The notes under the pieces: model-generated | What the model saw: the letters and a program-made list of their open reading frames with translations, nothing else | Told to the model about the DNA's origin: nothing | The model's database searches: none | NCBI GenBank assembly: GCA_937129385.1 | Contig: CAKZNC010000024.1 | Location: 1 to 37,070 of the forward strand | Reading direction: 5' to 3' | Source of the DNA: an uncultured Bacteroidota bacterium | GTDB taxonomy: Bacteria; Bacteroidota; Bacteroidia; Bacteroidales; GCA-2748055 | Length of the DNA: 37,070 nucleotides | In this document: positions 26,372 to 36,300 of the stretch, one piece after another | How the letters are laid out: every line of letters starts with the position of its first letter | Position numbering within the stretch: the first letter of the stretch is position 1 | Position numbers and translations under genes: made by a program

Positions 26372-28132
26372 ATGAAAAAAAATCAATACATTCTTACAAC
26401 CCTGCTGCTCATTGTTCTCTCTCCCTGCATATTGCTCTATGCGCAGAACAACATGGGGTTCAACTACCAGGCAGTCGCCCGTGATGGAGACGGAAAAATA
26501 TTGATAAATGAAGCGGTTACAGTTAATATCGGGATACTCAACGTAGACAATGCCAATGAATTGCTCTGGGAAGAACAGCATCAGCTTCTCACGAATAACC
26601 AGGGGCTATTTAGTCTCGTGGTTGGCACAGATCCGCAAAAAAAGGTGGATGGTGCAGTGGAATCCTTCTCAATGATTGATTGGGCAGGCGGAGATCATTC
26701 TCTTTTTGTAAAAGTCGCTGTTGGTGGAGGTGAATTCACAGACCTCGGGACGTCACCCATCATGGCAGTCCCCTATGCAATACTCTCCGAAGAGATTCGT
26801 CAGCCCATATCAAAGCTTACCATCGGGAACGCCGACGGGGTGCCACAAGAGGAGCCATTGTTTGAAGTGAGAAATTCAACAGGACGCCCTGTATTTGCCG
26901 TATATGAGAAAGAGGTATGGGTGTATACGGATCCGGAGGCAAAACCTTCCCAGAAGGGTGGATTCGCTGTTGGAGGTTATCGTACCGGGAAACAAAGTTT
27001 GCCTGGTCAGCGCTATTTCATGGTGGATCCCGACAGCGTGCGGGTCTATATCAACCAGGATCCCCTGAAAGGAATTAAAGGTGGTTTTGCAGTTGGTGGC
27101 TACAGGACAGGCAAAGCCGAATATGTGGAATATCTGAGTATCTCAAAAGACAGTACCAGGATGTTCGTGAATAGCAATTCTGAAGATCCCAGGAGGGGAG
27201 GTTTCGTAATCAGGGGAGAAAGTGTCGAGACCGGGGAAAGGGTTCCTTTCCTGTTCATGACTCCGGTCAATTATTTTATAGGTGAAGGTGCCGGCCGACG
27301 CAACAAAACAGGGTTATTCAACACCTTCCTGGGATTCCAGGCAGGTGAACATAATGAAACGGGCTCCCAGAACCTGCTGATCGGACTCCGCTCCGGTAGT
27401 CAGCTCGTTGCCGGAAGCAACAATGTTTACCTGGGTAATTTTACCGGTCAACAGAATGAAGGTGGAAATGACAATGTTTTTATCGGCAACAATGCTGGAA
27501 GGGAGAATTTTGGCAGCGGCAATGTATTTCTAGGCAGCAACGCCGGTAGCCTGAATCCCGGGAGTAACAATGTATTCATCGGGAACAACGCGGGTGACCT
27601 TATACAGGGAAGCAACCTGTTTGTTTTGGAAAATGGTACAAGAGATGAAGCCGGGAGCCTGATGGTTGGACGATTTGATCACGACATGCTCAGAATAAAT
27701 GCATTTATGGGAATCAACGCCAAGCCCGATTCTGCCTTTGCGATCACGACAGAAGGGAATATCGAAGCTACCGAAATAACTTCAACATCAGATGTGAGAC
27801 TTAAGAAAGAGATCAACGAGATAGAAAATGCCATTGCACTCGTCTCCGGACTGAATGGCATTACTTACCAGTGGAATACAGAGGATTATCCTGAACGCAA
27901 ATTTGAAGGGGGTACCCACCTCGGTTTCATTGCACAGGAGGTGGAAAAAGTGATGCCCGAACTTGTACGAACCAACAGCAAAGGCTACAAATCTGTGAAC
28001 TATACCAAGGTAAGTACGATCCTGGTTGAAGCAGTGAAAGAACAACAAAGAATGATCGAAGAGCGGGATCATAAGATCTCTGATCTGGAGGAAAGGATTG
28101 AAAGACTGGAATCGCTGGTTGGAGCAGAATAA
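26372..28132 (+). CDS. Secreted adhesin-like protein with peptidase S74 (endosialidase chaperone) C-terminus
   Basis: A 586-residue protein with a Sec signal peptide (cleavage near LLYAQ). Residues 26-145 form a domain common in Bacteroidota cell-surface proteins (MGFNYQAVARDGDGKI). Residues 195-302 carry three repeats of about 40 residues with core GGFAVGGYRTGK. Residues 303-415 form a YadA-head-like left-handed beta-roll with repeated GSNNVFIGNNAG units. The C-terminus (about 471-560) is an intramolecular chaperone of the S74 type (STSDVRLKKEI, GFIAQEVEKVMPELV, VNYTKVSTILVEAVKE). It ends in a coiled coil (555-586). S74 domains drive trimerisation and may cleave themselves off at the Ser-Asp site. 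I infer a trimeric surface fibre or adhesin. No phage genes are nearby and the signal peptide argues against a tail fibre. Confidence 0.88.
   Translation: MKKNQYILTTLLLIVLSPCILLYAQNNMGFNYQAVARDGDGKILINEAVTVNIGILNVDNANELLWEEQHQLLTNNQGLFSLVVGTDPQKKVDGAVESFSMIDWAGGDHSLFVKVAVGGGEFTDLGTSPIMAVPYAILSEEIRQPISKLTIGNADGVPQEEPLFEVRNSTGRPVFAVYEKEVWVYTDPEAKPSQKGGFAVGGYRTGKQSLPGQRYFMVDPDSVRVYINQDPLKGIKGGFAVGGYRTGKAEYVEYLSISKDSTRMFVNSNSEDPRRGGFVIRGESVETGERVPFLFMTPVNYFIGEGAGRRNKTGLFNTFLGFQAGEHNETGSQNLLIGLRSGSQLVAGSNNVYLGNFTGQQNEGGNDNVFIGNNAGRENFGSGNVFLGSNAGSLNPGSNNVFIGNNAGDLIQGSNLFVLENGTRDEAGSLMVGRFDHDMLRINAFMGINAKPDSAFAITTEGNIEATEITSTSDVRLKKEINEIENAIALVSGLNGITYQWNTEDYPERKFEGGTHLGFIAQEVEKVMPELVRTNSKGYKSVNYTKVSTILVEAVKEQQRMIEERDHKISDLEERIERLESLVGAE
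26954..27278 (+). repeat. Three tandem coding repeats (about 40 codons each) in the S74 protein gene
   Basis: The encoded units start at about residues 195, 236 and 275. Two share an identical GGFAVGGYRTGK core and all run on to a DSVRVYIN-like strand; the third (GGFVIRGESVETG) has diverged. The DNA of the two matching cores differs at several positions, so the duplication is old. Confidence 0.7.
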
Positions 28133-28133
28133 T

Positions 28134-28149
28134 CTCCGGGTTCCGGGAG
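28134..28149. terminator. Short hairpin filling the convergent 17-bp gap
   Basis: CTCCGG (28134-28139) pairs with CCGGGAG (28143-28149) with one bulged base and a 3-base loop, between the stops of the S74 gene and the convergent lipoprotein gene. There is no T-run on either strand, so bidirectional termination is only a suggestion. Confidence 0.35.
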
Positions 28150-28833
28150 CTACCTGATCCTTAGTACATATTCAAGTGACTGTTCCTTCTCCTCATTGAA
28201 GATCAGGTACCTGTTGGTAACCGTTTTTGCATCTTCAGAGACTTCAACCTGTCCCTTCCGTACCTTCCTGACTTCCATCTCTTCAAGGATGACCTGGTTT
28301 ACGTAGGCAACTTCGGAGAACAATGCAGACAGGTCCATGCCCTCTGCTTCCGATGCCTCCGTGTCGAATTCATTTTTGATCTGTTGTAGGAAGTCATGTG
28401 CTGCAGTTCTTTCGAACTTTCTTCGCTTCATGACATAATATTCGGGAACCTCATCGCCCGATTCTTCCTCATTGTAAATGATCTGCATGCCCCGGTTGAG
28501 CGCCTCAATATCGGTAAAGTCAAAACTGCTGATTACAACATATCCGTCCTCCTCAGATTCCAGCCGGGTATTGTAAATCCCTTCAGTTGCATTCAATTTT
28601 TCCATTGTTTCATCGTAGTCTTCCTCTATATCCTGAAGGGGACTTTCAGCGGCTACCTCTTCACTTTCACCAAAGCCCTCCAGCATTTGCTTCAACTCAC
28701 TCATATCCAGCACCAGGCTGAATGTGCCCGATCCGTCCCGCTGCAACCTGACGATCTCCCTGATCTCAAAGCAGGATTGCAGGGACACACTGGCTATCAC
28801 GATAAGAATGACGATAAACCTGTTATATTTCAT
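28150..28833 (-). CDS. Lipoprotein of unknown function
   Basis: A 227-residue protein with a lipoprotein signal (ASVSLQSC, Cys21). The mature part is acidic and soluble, beginning FEIREIVRLQRDGSGTFSLV, a beta-hairpin-like opening seen in several poorly described bacterial lipoproteins. A glutamate-rich helical segment at about 70-105 follows, and the C-terminal part is strand-rich with ending RYLIFNEEKEQSLEYVLRIR. No catalytic motif is visible. It is convergent with the S74 protein gene and divergent from the sulfatase operon (126-bp gap). I do not recognise a named family; anchoring in the inner or outer membrane facing the periplasm is the most that can be said. Confidence 0.82.
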   Translation of the reverse strand: MKYNRFIVILIVIASVSLQSCFEIREIVRLQRDGSGTFSLVLDMSELKQMLEGFGESEEVAAESPLQDIEEDYDETMEKLNATEGIYNTRLESEEDGYVVISSFDFTDIEALNRGMQIIYNEEESGDEVPEYYVMKRRKFERTAAHDFLQQIKNEFDTEASEAEGMDLSALFSEVAYVNQVILEEMEVRKVRKGQVEVSEDAKTVTNRYLIFNEEKEQSLEYVLRIR

Positions 28834-28959
28834 GATAATCTTGTTTAAATAATTTTGGAAACAAGATAAGAAAAGATTTGTTGGTGGTCCATCCTTTTTT
28901 AAATGAACCTAAACACCTATTTTTACAGTCGTTCACCTGCTAACTAACCATTTTTGACT

Positions 28960-30498
28960 ATGATAAGGGTCTCCTTTTTATCCCTCATTCTGACACTGGC
29001 ATTTTTTATTGTATCCTGTGACAGAAGCTCTTCTGTGACTGAGATAACAAATGTTATCGTAATCGTAGGTGATGATCATGCAGCAAACGCTGTTGGATGC
29101 TATGGAAATGAAATAATCAGGACGCCCAACATTGACAGGCTTGCTTCATCAGGTATCCGTTTTGAGAATGCCTATTCCAATGCACCTGTCTGCAGTGCAT
29201 CCAGGCAGTCGATTCTTACCGGCAAATACCCGCATGCTACCGGAGTGACGCTACTTACCACGCCGTTCCCAGATGAGGGAAATATTACCATTGCAGAATA
29301 TTTGCGTGACAGGGGATATGAGACCGGAGTGGTGGGCAAGACCCATTTTAACAACAGGACCCACCCATTACCCGATCATGGTTTTGGCTCAAGTATGTCA
29401 CACTCAGGATATCGTGATTGGCTGTTGCAGCAGGATATGGAGCCCATTCCGGATTCGATCAGCGTCCTTCCGAAATGGCGCCCTTTCAGGGATTCTGCCA
29501 GAATTTGGCTCAACGCTGACGTATTGCCCTCGGCGGTGAGGCAGGAATATGGCAGTGCAGCATTTGATGCGATGAAGGCCATCGAATTTCTTGAGAATAA
29601 CAGGGATACAAACTTCTTTCTCTGGGTGGGTTTTCATGAACCTCACTCTCCCTTCAACTTTCCCCTGGAATATGCAGGTCGATATGACCCCGCAGATATG
29701 CCACTTCCGGAAGGAAGTCCGGAGGATGACCGCTTCGTGCCGGAAATATTCAGAGGACTTTCCGAAGCAGATAAGAGAGGGATCATTGCATCATATTATA
29801 CATCCGTGGAGTACCTCGACCATTACGTAGGTGAGATACTGGACGCAGTTGATGAACTCGGCCTTGACGAAAACACCCTGGTCGTTTACATGGGAGACCA
29901 GGGATACCTGCTGGGAGATCACAAACGTTTTGAGAAACATACCATGTGGGATCCGGCAATCAAAGCTCCACTGATCTTCAGGGTAGGTAATAAAAAGACA
30001 AAGAAGCAGAAAAACGATGCCCTTGTTCAGTTCATTGACGTTGTGCCGACCATACTTGATATTCTAGACCAGCCCCCAATGCCAGATGTTCAGGGGAAAA
30101 GCATGAGATACCTCCTGGAAACAAGGAATGCCAGGGGAAACGATTATGTATTTGCCGAATTCCTGGAAGACAACAAGGCGATGGTCACAGATGGCAAATA
30201 TAAATATGTGTATACCACTGGAAAATATGATCTCGGGCAGGGCTATGCCACCGGAGAGGGGCCGTCTGGCGTCCTTCATAAACTATATGATCTGCAAAAT
30301 GATCCCGGGGAGACCGTGAACCTGGCAGAGGTGCCTGGCTATGAAACCATCATGGAATCCCTACAGGCTGAAATGATTGCAATATTTATGGATACACACC
30401 CCGCAGCTGGTGAATGGGTGGATACCCTTTCAACTGGCCAGAAACTTGACTTCTTTTGTGAACCACCCGATGAGGGTGCAAAACGTGGTGTTGAATAA
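28960..30498 (+). CDS. Formylglycine-dependent sulfatase (S1 family), lipoprotein
   Basis: A 512-residue protein from the ATG at 28960 (a TTG two codons earlier is less likely). The signal ends in a lipobox with Cys20. The S1 signature CSASR begins at Cys78, which maturation converts to formylglycine; GDDH at 37-40 supplies metal-binding aspartates and YMGDQGYLLGDH (Asp313, Gln314) the second metal site. The sequence PNIDRLASSGIRFENAY is classic for the family. The enzyme removes sulfate esters from carbohydrates in the periplasm or at the outer membrane. It needs an anaerobic or aerobic maturase, which is not encoded here. The gene leads an operon with two rhamnosidase-type hydrolases (17 bp to the next gene), so the likely substrate is a sulfated glycan with rhamnose or a similar deoxysugar. 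The exact S1 subfamily cannot be told by eye. Confidence 0.94.
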   Translation: MIRVSFLSLILTLAFFIVSCDRSSSVTEITNVIVIVGDDHAANAVGCYGNEIIRTPNIDRLASSGIRFENAYSNAPVCSASRQSILTGKYPHATGVTLLTTPFPDEGNITIAEYLRDRGYETGVVGKTHFNNRTHPLPDHGFGSSMSHSGYRDWLLQQDMEPIPDSISVLPKWRPFRDSARIWLNADVLPSAVRQEYGSAAFDAMKAIEFLENNRDTNFFLWVGFHEPHSPFNFPLEYAGRYDPADMPLPEGSPEDDRFVPEIFRGLSEADKRGIIASYYTSVEYLDHYVGEILDAVDELGLDENTLVVYMGDQGYLLGDHKRFEKHTMWDPAIKAPLIFRVGNKKTKKQKNDALVQFIDVVPTILDILDQPPMPDVQGKSMRYLLETRNARGNDYVFAEFLEDNKAMVTDGKYKYVYTTGKYDLGQGYATGEGPSGVLHKLYDLQNDPGETVNLAEVPGYETIMESLQAEMIAIFMDTHPAAGEWVDTLSTGQKLDFFCEPPDEGAKRGVE

Positions 30499-30515
30499 AA
30501 AACAAATTTATACCT

Positions 30516-33356
30516 ATGAGAAATTTTTTATTGTTACTGTTGACGTCAATAATACTGGGAGGATGTGGGAAAATCACCCCGGAACCTCAATATGTATGGT
30601 CAGCACCGGGTGATTCGGGAAGGGCGGAATATGTGATGTTCAGAAATGTTTTCGAGGCACCTGAAAATGCCACATGTAAATTACACCTTTTCGCCGATTC
30701 AAGATATCACCTCCTCGTAAACGGGGAATTTGTCAATTTTGGTCCGGCCCGGTTTTACCCCGAAAATCCGCAGTACGACACCTATGATATCACTTCACTA
30801 CTGAGAAAAGGAGCCAACGTTGTTGCTGTGAAAGCCCTTTCAAATGGCACCTACACTTACCAGGTGCCTCTGAGTGAGGCCGGTTTTATCGCTTGGGGAG
30901 AGGTCCTGGACGACAGCAAGGTTGTTCATTCATTCTCTACTCCCGGAAATTGGGTTTGCAGGGAAATGCAGGGTTTTGACCGGCTGGCTCCGAAAATGAG
31001 TTTTGCCACCGGCGTGATGGAGGTGTTCGATGCCAGGAGAGATCCGGACGACTGGGCCGAGGTTGGTTTCGATGATGAAGACTGGAAAGAGGTGTCTGTG
31101 AAAGCTGACCAGGAGCATTGGGGTGAGCTCACCCCAAGGACGATTCCTCATTTGACCCAGGACAAACGACCAGTGAAGAAATTACTTGGGGCCTGGTCCC
31201 TCAAAACAGATGAAGATATCTACTCCTTTCGGGTGAAATCAGCAGACCGCACAAGGGGGGATTTTGGTAAGAATAAATATGCATTTGCCTATACCTACAT
31301 ATGGTCCCCTGAAAATCAGCAGGTGCGGACCGGACTGTGGTGGGGTGAGTATTGGCTGAACGGGGAGGGACCACTTGAAAACCTAGGATTGGAACCAGGC
31401 AGACCGGTAAGGAGTGATGTGATCCTGGATCTCAAACAGGGATGGAATTTCTTTTTTGTCAAATATGGAATTGTCTGGGCCAACTGGGAATTCTATATGG
31501 CCATACCCAAAAGTGCAGGGCTTGAACTTTCCCCGGAAAAGCAAAAGAGTGGAGATTTAAGATTCATGACTGCCGGACCGTTTACCGATGACGAAGAGAA
31601 ACTTGTGAAAAATCTTGAACTGCCATTCAGTTCGCCTGGTGACCTGCCTGATCTTAGTGCCGGGTGGGTGCCGAAAACAGATGATGATAAGGCCGGTAAT
31701 CCTGCCTGGGATGTTGCCTGGAGCTATTTTGACCATCCAGTTGATCCTGCAGGTAAAAATGGTTCAATGCAATTTGAAGGAGGGGAGCCTGTTGCCCTTG
31801 TATATGACATCGGTGGGAAAACACTGGGCAGATTCTATCTTGATATTGAGGCTGAAGCCGGTACAGAGATCGATATAGCTTTTGCAGAAGATTTGCAGGA
31901 CGGGCGACCATGGATCCTGAAACGAGCAGGACTTTATACAGCCGTAAAATTCATTGCAGATGAAGGCGAAAACCATTTAGAAAGTTTTAAACCCTACGGG
32001 GCACGTTACATTCAGGTTAACCTGACCGGGTACGATGACCAGGTAAAACTAAACGAAACAGGAATGATCAGTCAGACCTACCCATTTGAGCAGGTTGGGG
32101 ATTTTGAATGCTCAGATACATTACTGAATGCTATCTGGGACCTGGGATGGCGAACACTGTTGGTTTGTTCGGAAGACAGCTATACCGATACCCCATTCAG
32201 GGAAAGAGGGCTCTACGCGGGAGACGCCTTGCCAGAATATGCGATCACACTTGCTGGAAGCGGTGACAGCAGGCTGATGAAACAATGTACACATCTCTAT
32301 TCCCAGATGTATAACGACCTGATGCAACCTGGATCAGAACGCCAGTATACAAGTGTCAACCATATGGCAGATTATCCGCTGCTTACCCTTCTTTCATGGG
32401 TTTGGTCGGTAAACAGAACAGGTGACCTCGCCTATGCAGAAAAGTACTACGATGGGTACAGGAACATGATGGAACTTGTTGCTGAGAACAGGATGCAGAA
32501 TGGATTGCTTGATCATTCCAGGGCATTTATCGAGTGGACCCGGATTGATAAAGATGCTACGCTGACTGCTTTACAGTCGTTGGCTGCATATTGTTTCAGG
32601 TCGATGGCCTATGTTTCGGATATGCTGGGAAAAGGTGATGCGTCCTGGTTACTCGAAGAAGAAAAAAAGACCCTTGATGCAATGCACCAACTTTGCTGGG
32701 ACGGGGAAAAAGGAGCCTTCAGGGATGGTTTCAGGGATGGCGTACCCATCGACCACCATTACCCGATCTCCAGTATCTGGCCCTCCCTGTTTAATCAGAC
32801 AACCAGGGAGCAGGAAGCAAAACTCGAAGGTTTCTATGATGAAACACTAAGGGACATAGGAACAGAGAACAGGAACAGGCTCTCTACACCTTATGGCGGT
32901 TTCTATGTGATCGATGCACTCTACCGGAAAGGATACGCTGCTACCGCGGAATATTACATGAAACAATACTGGGGACCGATGATAAGGAAACACAACGATA
33001 CAGCCTGGGAAAATTTCGGGGATGGCAGTGATGGAGACGGACAGGGTACACTCAGCCATGCATGGAGTGGCGGTCCAACCTATCATATGACAAGACATAT
33101 CCTGGGTGCAGATCTCGGGTGGCCGGATTATACTTCGCCAGACACCCTGCATTTCGAGCCACAGACCAACTCAGTTACCTGGGCAAAAGGGGTGGTACCC
33201 CATTCCATGGGAACGATCACTGTCGACTGGAGAACAGAGGGGGATAAGCTTTATTTCAACTGTGAAGTTCCTGACGGGATCGCCTGGGATGTTCAGCCCC
33301 GTGGCATGCTTGCCGATAAAGAGTTGTATATTAACAATGAAAAAGTTACAAACTGA
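30516..33356 (+). CDS. GH78-like alpha-L-rhamnosidase family protein, lipoprotein
   Basis: A 946-residue protein with a lipoprotein signal (SIILGGC, Cys17). Two N-terminal beta-sandwich domains (about 30-350; RYHLLVNGEFVNFGPARF and TSLLRKGANVVAVKAL are typical) and a further jelly roll (about 400-520) precede an (alpha/alpha)6 barrel. The barrel contains DSYTDTPFRERGLYAGDA at about 554-571. This aligns with the GH78 signature, with Glu563 as candidate acid, but differs from the canonical DCPQRDERLGW found in the other rhamnosidase of this window. A candidate second acidic residue is Glu832 in TAWENFGDG, followed by SHAWSGGPTYHM. It probably cleaves alpha-L-rhamnosides or a related sugar. It is the middle gene of the sulfatase operon, 17 bp after the sulfatase and 4 bp before the GH106-like gene. 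Confidence 0.85.
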   Translation: MRNFLLLLLTSIILGGCGKITPEPQYVWSAPGDSGRAEYVMFRNVFEAPENATCKLHLFADSRYHLLVNGEFVNFGPARFYPENPQYDTYDITSLLRKGANVVAVKALSNGTYTYQVPLSEAGFIAWGEVLDDSKVVHSFSTPGNWVCREMQGFDRLAPKMSFATGVMEVFDARRDPDDWAEVGFDDEDWKEVSVKADQEHWGELTPRTIPHLTQDKRPVKKLLGAWSLKTDEDIYSFRVKSADRTRGDFGKNKYAFAYTYIWSPENQQVRTGLWWGEYWLNGEGPLENLGLEPGRPVRSDVILDLKQGWNFFFVKYGIVWANWEFYMAIPKSAGLELSPEKQKSGDLRFMTAGPFTDDEEKLVKNLELPFSSPGDLPDLSAGWVPKTDDDKAGNPAWDVAWSYFDHPVDPAGKNGSMQFEGGEPVALVYDIGGKTLGRFYLDIEAEAGTEIDIAFAEDLQDGRPWILKRAGLYTAVKFIADEGENHLESFKPYGARYIQVNLTGYDDQVKLNETGMISQTYPFEQVGDFECSDTLLNAIWDLGWRTLLVCSEDSYTDTPFRERGLYAGDALPEYAITLAGSGDSRLMKQCTHLYSQMYNDLMQPGSERQYTSVNHMADYPLLTLLSWVWSVNRTGDLAYAEKYYDGYRNMMELVAENRMQNGLLDHSRAFIEWTRIDKDATLTALQSLAAYCFRSMAYVSDMLGKGDASWLLEEEKKTLDAMHQLCWDGEKGAFRDGFRDGVPIDHHYPISSIWPSLFNQTTREQEAKLEGFYDETLRDIGTENRNRLSTPYGGFYVIDALYRKGYAATAEYYMKQYWGPMIRKHNDTAWENFGDGSDGDGQGTLSHAWSGGPTYHMTRHILGADLGWPDYTSPDTLHFEPQTNSVTWAKGVVPHSMGTITVDWRTEGDKLYFNCEVPDGIAWDVQPRGMLADKELYINNEKVTN

Positions 33357-33360
33357 TCTT

Positions 33361-36300
33361 ATGCGTACATTCTGTAAGTCTTTTCTGCTGTCTGGGCTGA
33401 TCCTGCTATCTGCCTGTGGTGAGGATATTCGGATGGATACTCACCTCACTACCTATGAACAAGTGTCAGGGCACTTTAAAAATGTTCCTGCATCCTATCG
33501 CACGGTTCCTTTCTGGGTGTGGAACGGGAAAATGACACGTGATGTGATCGATCGTCAACTCTCTGACTATGCCGAGAAGGGGTATGGGGGTGTTTTCGTT
33601 CATCCGCGGTATGGGTTGATCAATGATTATGCTTCGGAGGAGTGGTACGAGCTTGTGGATTACGCAAATACCCGTGCAAAGAGACTCGGTCTCGACCTCT
33701 GGCTGTACGATGAGAACTCATTCCCCAGTGGATTTGCCGGAGGCCACGTTCCTGCTGAAATGCCTGAATCCTATAACGAAGGACATGCACTTCGCCTGCA
33801 TGTGCAGGATACATTCAGGCTGGATCCTGAGGTGGAGTATGAACTGATCTACTTACAGGACGACAGCCTTGTTGATATCACCGCGACATATAAAGATTAT
33901 GTGGGTGAGAGAGGTGAGTATCTTCTGTATGAAAAAGTGTATTATCCTGTAAGGGATTGGTATGCAGGATATTCTTATGTTGATCTCATCAAGCCAGGAG
34001 TTACAGAGAAGTTCATTGAGGTGACCATGGATGGATATGAGCAAACCCTGGGGAAAGAATTCGGTGCATCAGTCCCCGGAATATTTACGGATGAACCCAA
34101 TATTGCGCCCCAGGGGGAGGGACACCTGATCAGGTGGACTCCCGATCTTTTCGACCGTTTCAGGGATAGATGGGGCTACAGTCTGGAACCTCACCTTGTT
34201 TCCCTCCAGGAAGATCTTCCGGGTGCAGGACGGATCCGGCATAATTATTACCAGCTGCTTCTTGAACTGTTTATAGAACGCTGGTCCAGGCCCTGGTACG
34301 AATATGGTGAAAACCATGACCTTGCATGGACGGGACATTACTGGGAGCATGGCTGGCCAAGCCCCCATCATGGTCCGGATAACATGGCCATGTATGCTTA
34401 TCACCAGGTGCCGGGAATTGATATGCTCTTTAATAGCTGGGAGGGTCGGCCGGATCAATTCGGAAATATCCGTGCAGTTCGGGAACTCAACAGTGTTGCA
34501 AACCAGCTGGGCAGGGTCAGAAAACTCAGCGAAACTTATGGTGCAGCTGGCTGGGAGCTGACCTTCGAGGATATGAAACGGAATGGTGACTGGGAATTTG
34601 TCCTTGGTGTGAACCTGATGAACCAGCATCTTTCATATCAGACATTACTGGGAGACAGGAAACATGACTTTCCGCAATCCTTTTCCTATCATGCTCCCTA
34701 CTGGGAAGATTTGCAGGTATTGAATGATTACTACGCAAGGTTGTCCCTGGCATTGAGCTCGGGAGAACAGGTAAATAAGGTACTGATCCTTGAACCGACA
34801 ACCTCTGCCTGGATGCACTATTCTGTAAACGGGGAGGCAGATGAGATTTCCATGATCAACGATGAGTTTAACAAATTGCTTACACTCCTTGAAAATGAGC
34901 AGATTGAATATGACCTTGGTTCGGAGAATATCATTAAAAACCATGGTCTAGCAAGTGATGGACGATTTGTAATAGGTGAGAGAAATTATAATTATGTGGT
35001 AATCCCCAGGTTCCTGACCAACTTGAACAGTGAGACGGTGGCGCTCCTGGAAGAATACCTGGATCAGGGGGGTACAGTGATTGCACTTTGCCAGGTACCG
35101 TCTTATATTGATGGACAGAAGACAGAAAAGATTGCAGATTTGTCATTGGAGTATTCTGATCAGTGGTTCTCCCTTGGTGGGTGCAACGATCCCCGTCTGA
35201 TCAACTACCTGAGACGTGATGATTTTGTTGTTGTTGAACAGACAGGAGGAGCACTGTTTCATATGCGCCGGCAACTGGAGAAAGGACAACTGTTGTTCCT
35301 TGTAAATTCCGACAAGAATGAGTCCTCGAATTTAAGGATGATGAGCCAGGGTGTAGATATTGCACACATGGATCTGTTCACCGGTGAGATCGAAAACTAT
35401 CCATGCGTACTGGCAGATAAAATCCTGAGTTTTGATGCAGAGATCGAACCCTGCGGCAGCCTGCTGCTTTATATCTCGGATGAAGATATCAGGGGTAAAA
35501 AGGGCAGGATCTCCAAGTGGTATGGCACAGAACAAGAGCTCAGGATCAGCAATATCGATGTGCAATTGCAGGAAGATAATGCATTTACACTTGACTATTG
35601 CAAGGTGATCATGGATGGAGATACTTCCGGATTGGAGTATTTCTATGATGCCCAGAACAAGATTTTCCGGCATCATGGATTTCCGAAAAATCCATGGGTG
35701 TCTGCATCACAATTCAAAACAGAGATCATCGACCAGGATACCTTCCCGAAGGGAACAGGTTTTACTGTACAATATCCTTTCTTCGTTGATACCGAATTCT
35801 CCACGAAAATTTTTAACCTCGTCGTGGAAAGGCCGGATTTGTATGAGGTCAGGTTAAATGAGACCTTGCTTGAACCTACAAAGGATCAGTGGTGGCTGGA
35901 CAGGAACTTTGGATTATACCGGATCACTGATGGGTTGGTGAGAGGTGAAAATTTTATCGAGATATCCATTGATCCGATGTCAGTGTATGCAGAGCTTGAA
36001 CCGGTTTACCTGGTGGGTGATTTTGATGTACTTCCCCTTGACCAGGGCTGGATCCTGGCAGCTTCCGAACAGAAAGAGCTCGGATCATGGAAAGAGCAGG
36101 GGATGCCCTTTTATTCAGACAAGGTAACCTATTCGGCAGAATTTGAACTTGAAGATGAGAAGCCGGTCAGAATACAGCTTGGAAACTGGAGTGGTACAGT
36201 CTCTTCCGTTACCGTAAACGGAGAGGATGCTGGTGAAATATTTATGAAGCCCTATGATCTGAGGATCGACAATTTTGTAAAACGTGGCAAAAACCAGGTG

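Noticed and set aside
27278-27602. CRISPR-like or satellite repeat suggested by recurring short motifs
   Set aside because: The periodicity is at the protein level (GSNNVFIGNNAG units of a beta-roll) and the DNA copies are not identical or evenly spaced as CRISPR repeats would be.
26372-28132. Prophage tail-fibre gene
   Set aside because: The S74 domain suggested it, but the signal peptide, Bacteroidota-type N-terminal domain and lack of any phage gene nearby argue for a cellular surface protein.
33106-33360. N-terminal extension of the GH106-like gene by 85 codons
   Set aside because: It overlaps the end of the GH78-like gene in another frame, lacks domain character, and the ATG at 33361 gives a perfect lipoprotein signal peptide.
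34069-34629. 186-codon minus-strand frame within the GH106-like gene
   Set aside because: It lies wholly inside a conserved hydrolase frame and has no recognisable motif.
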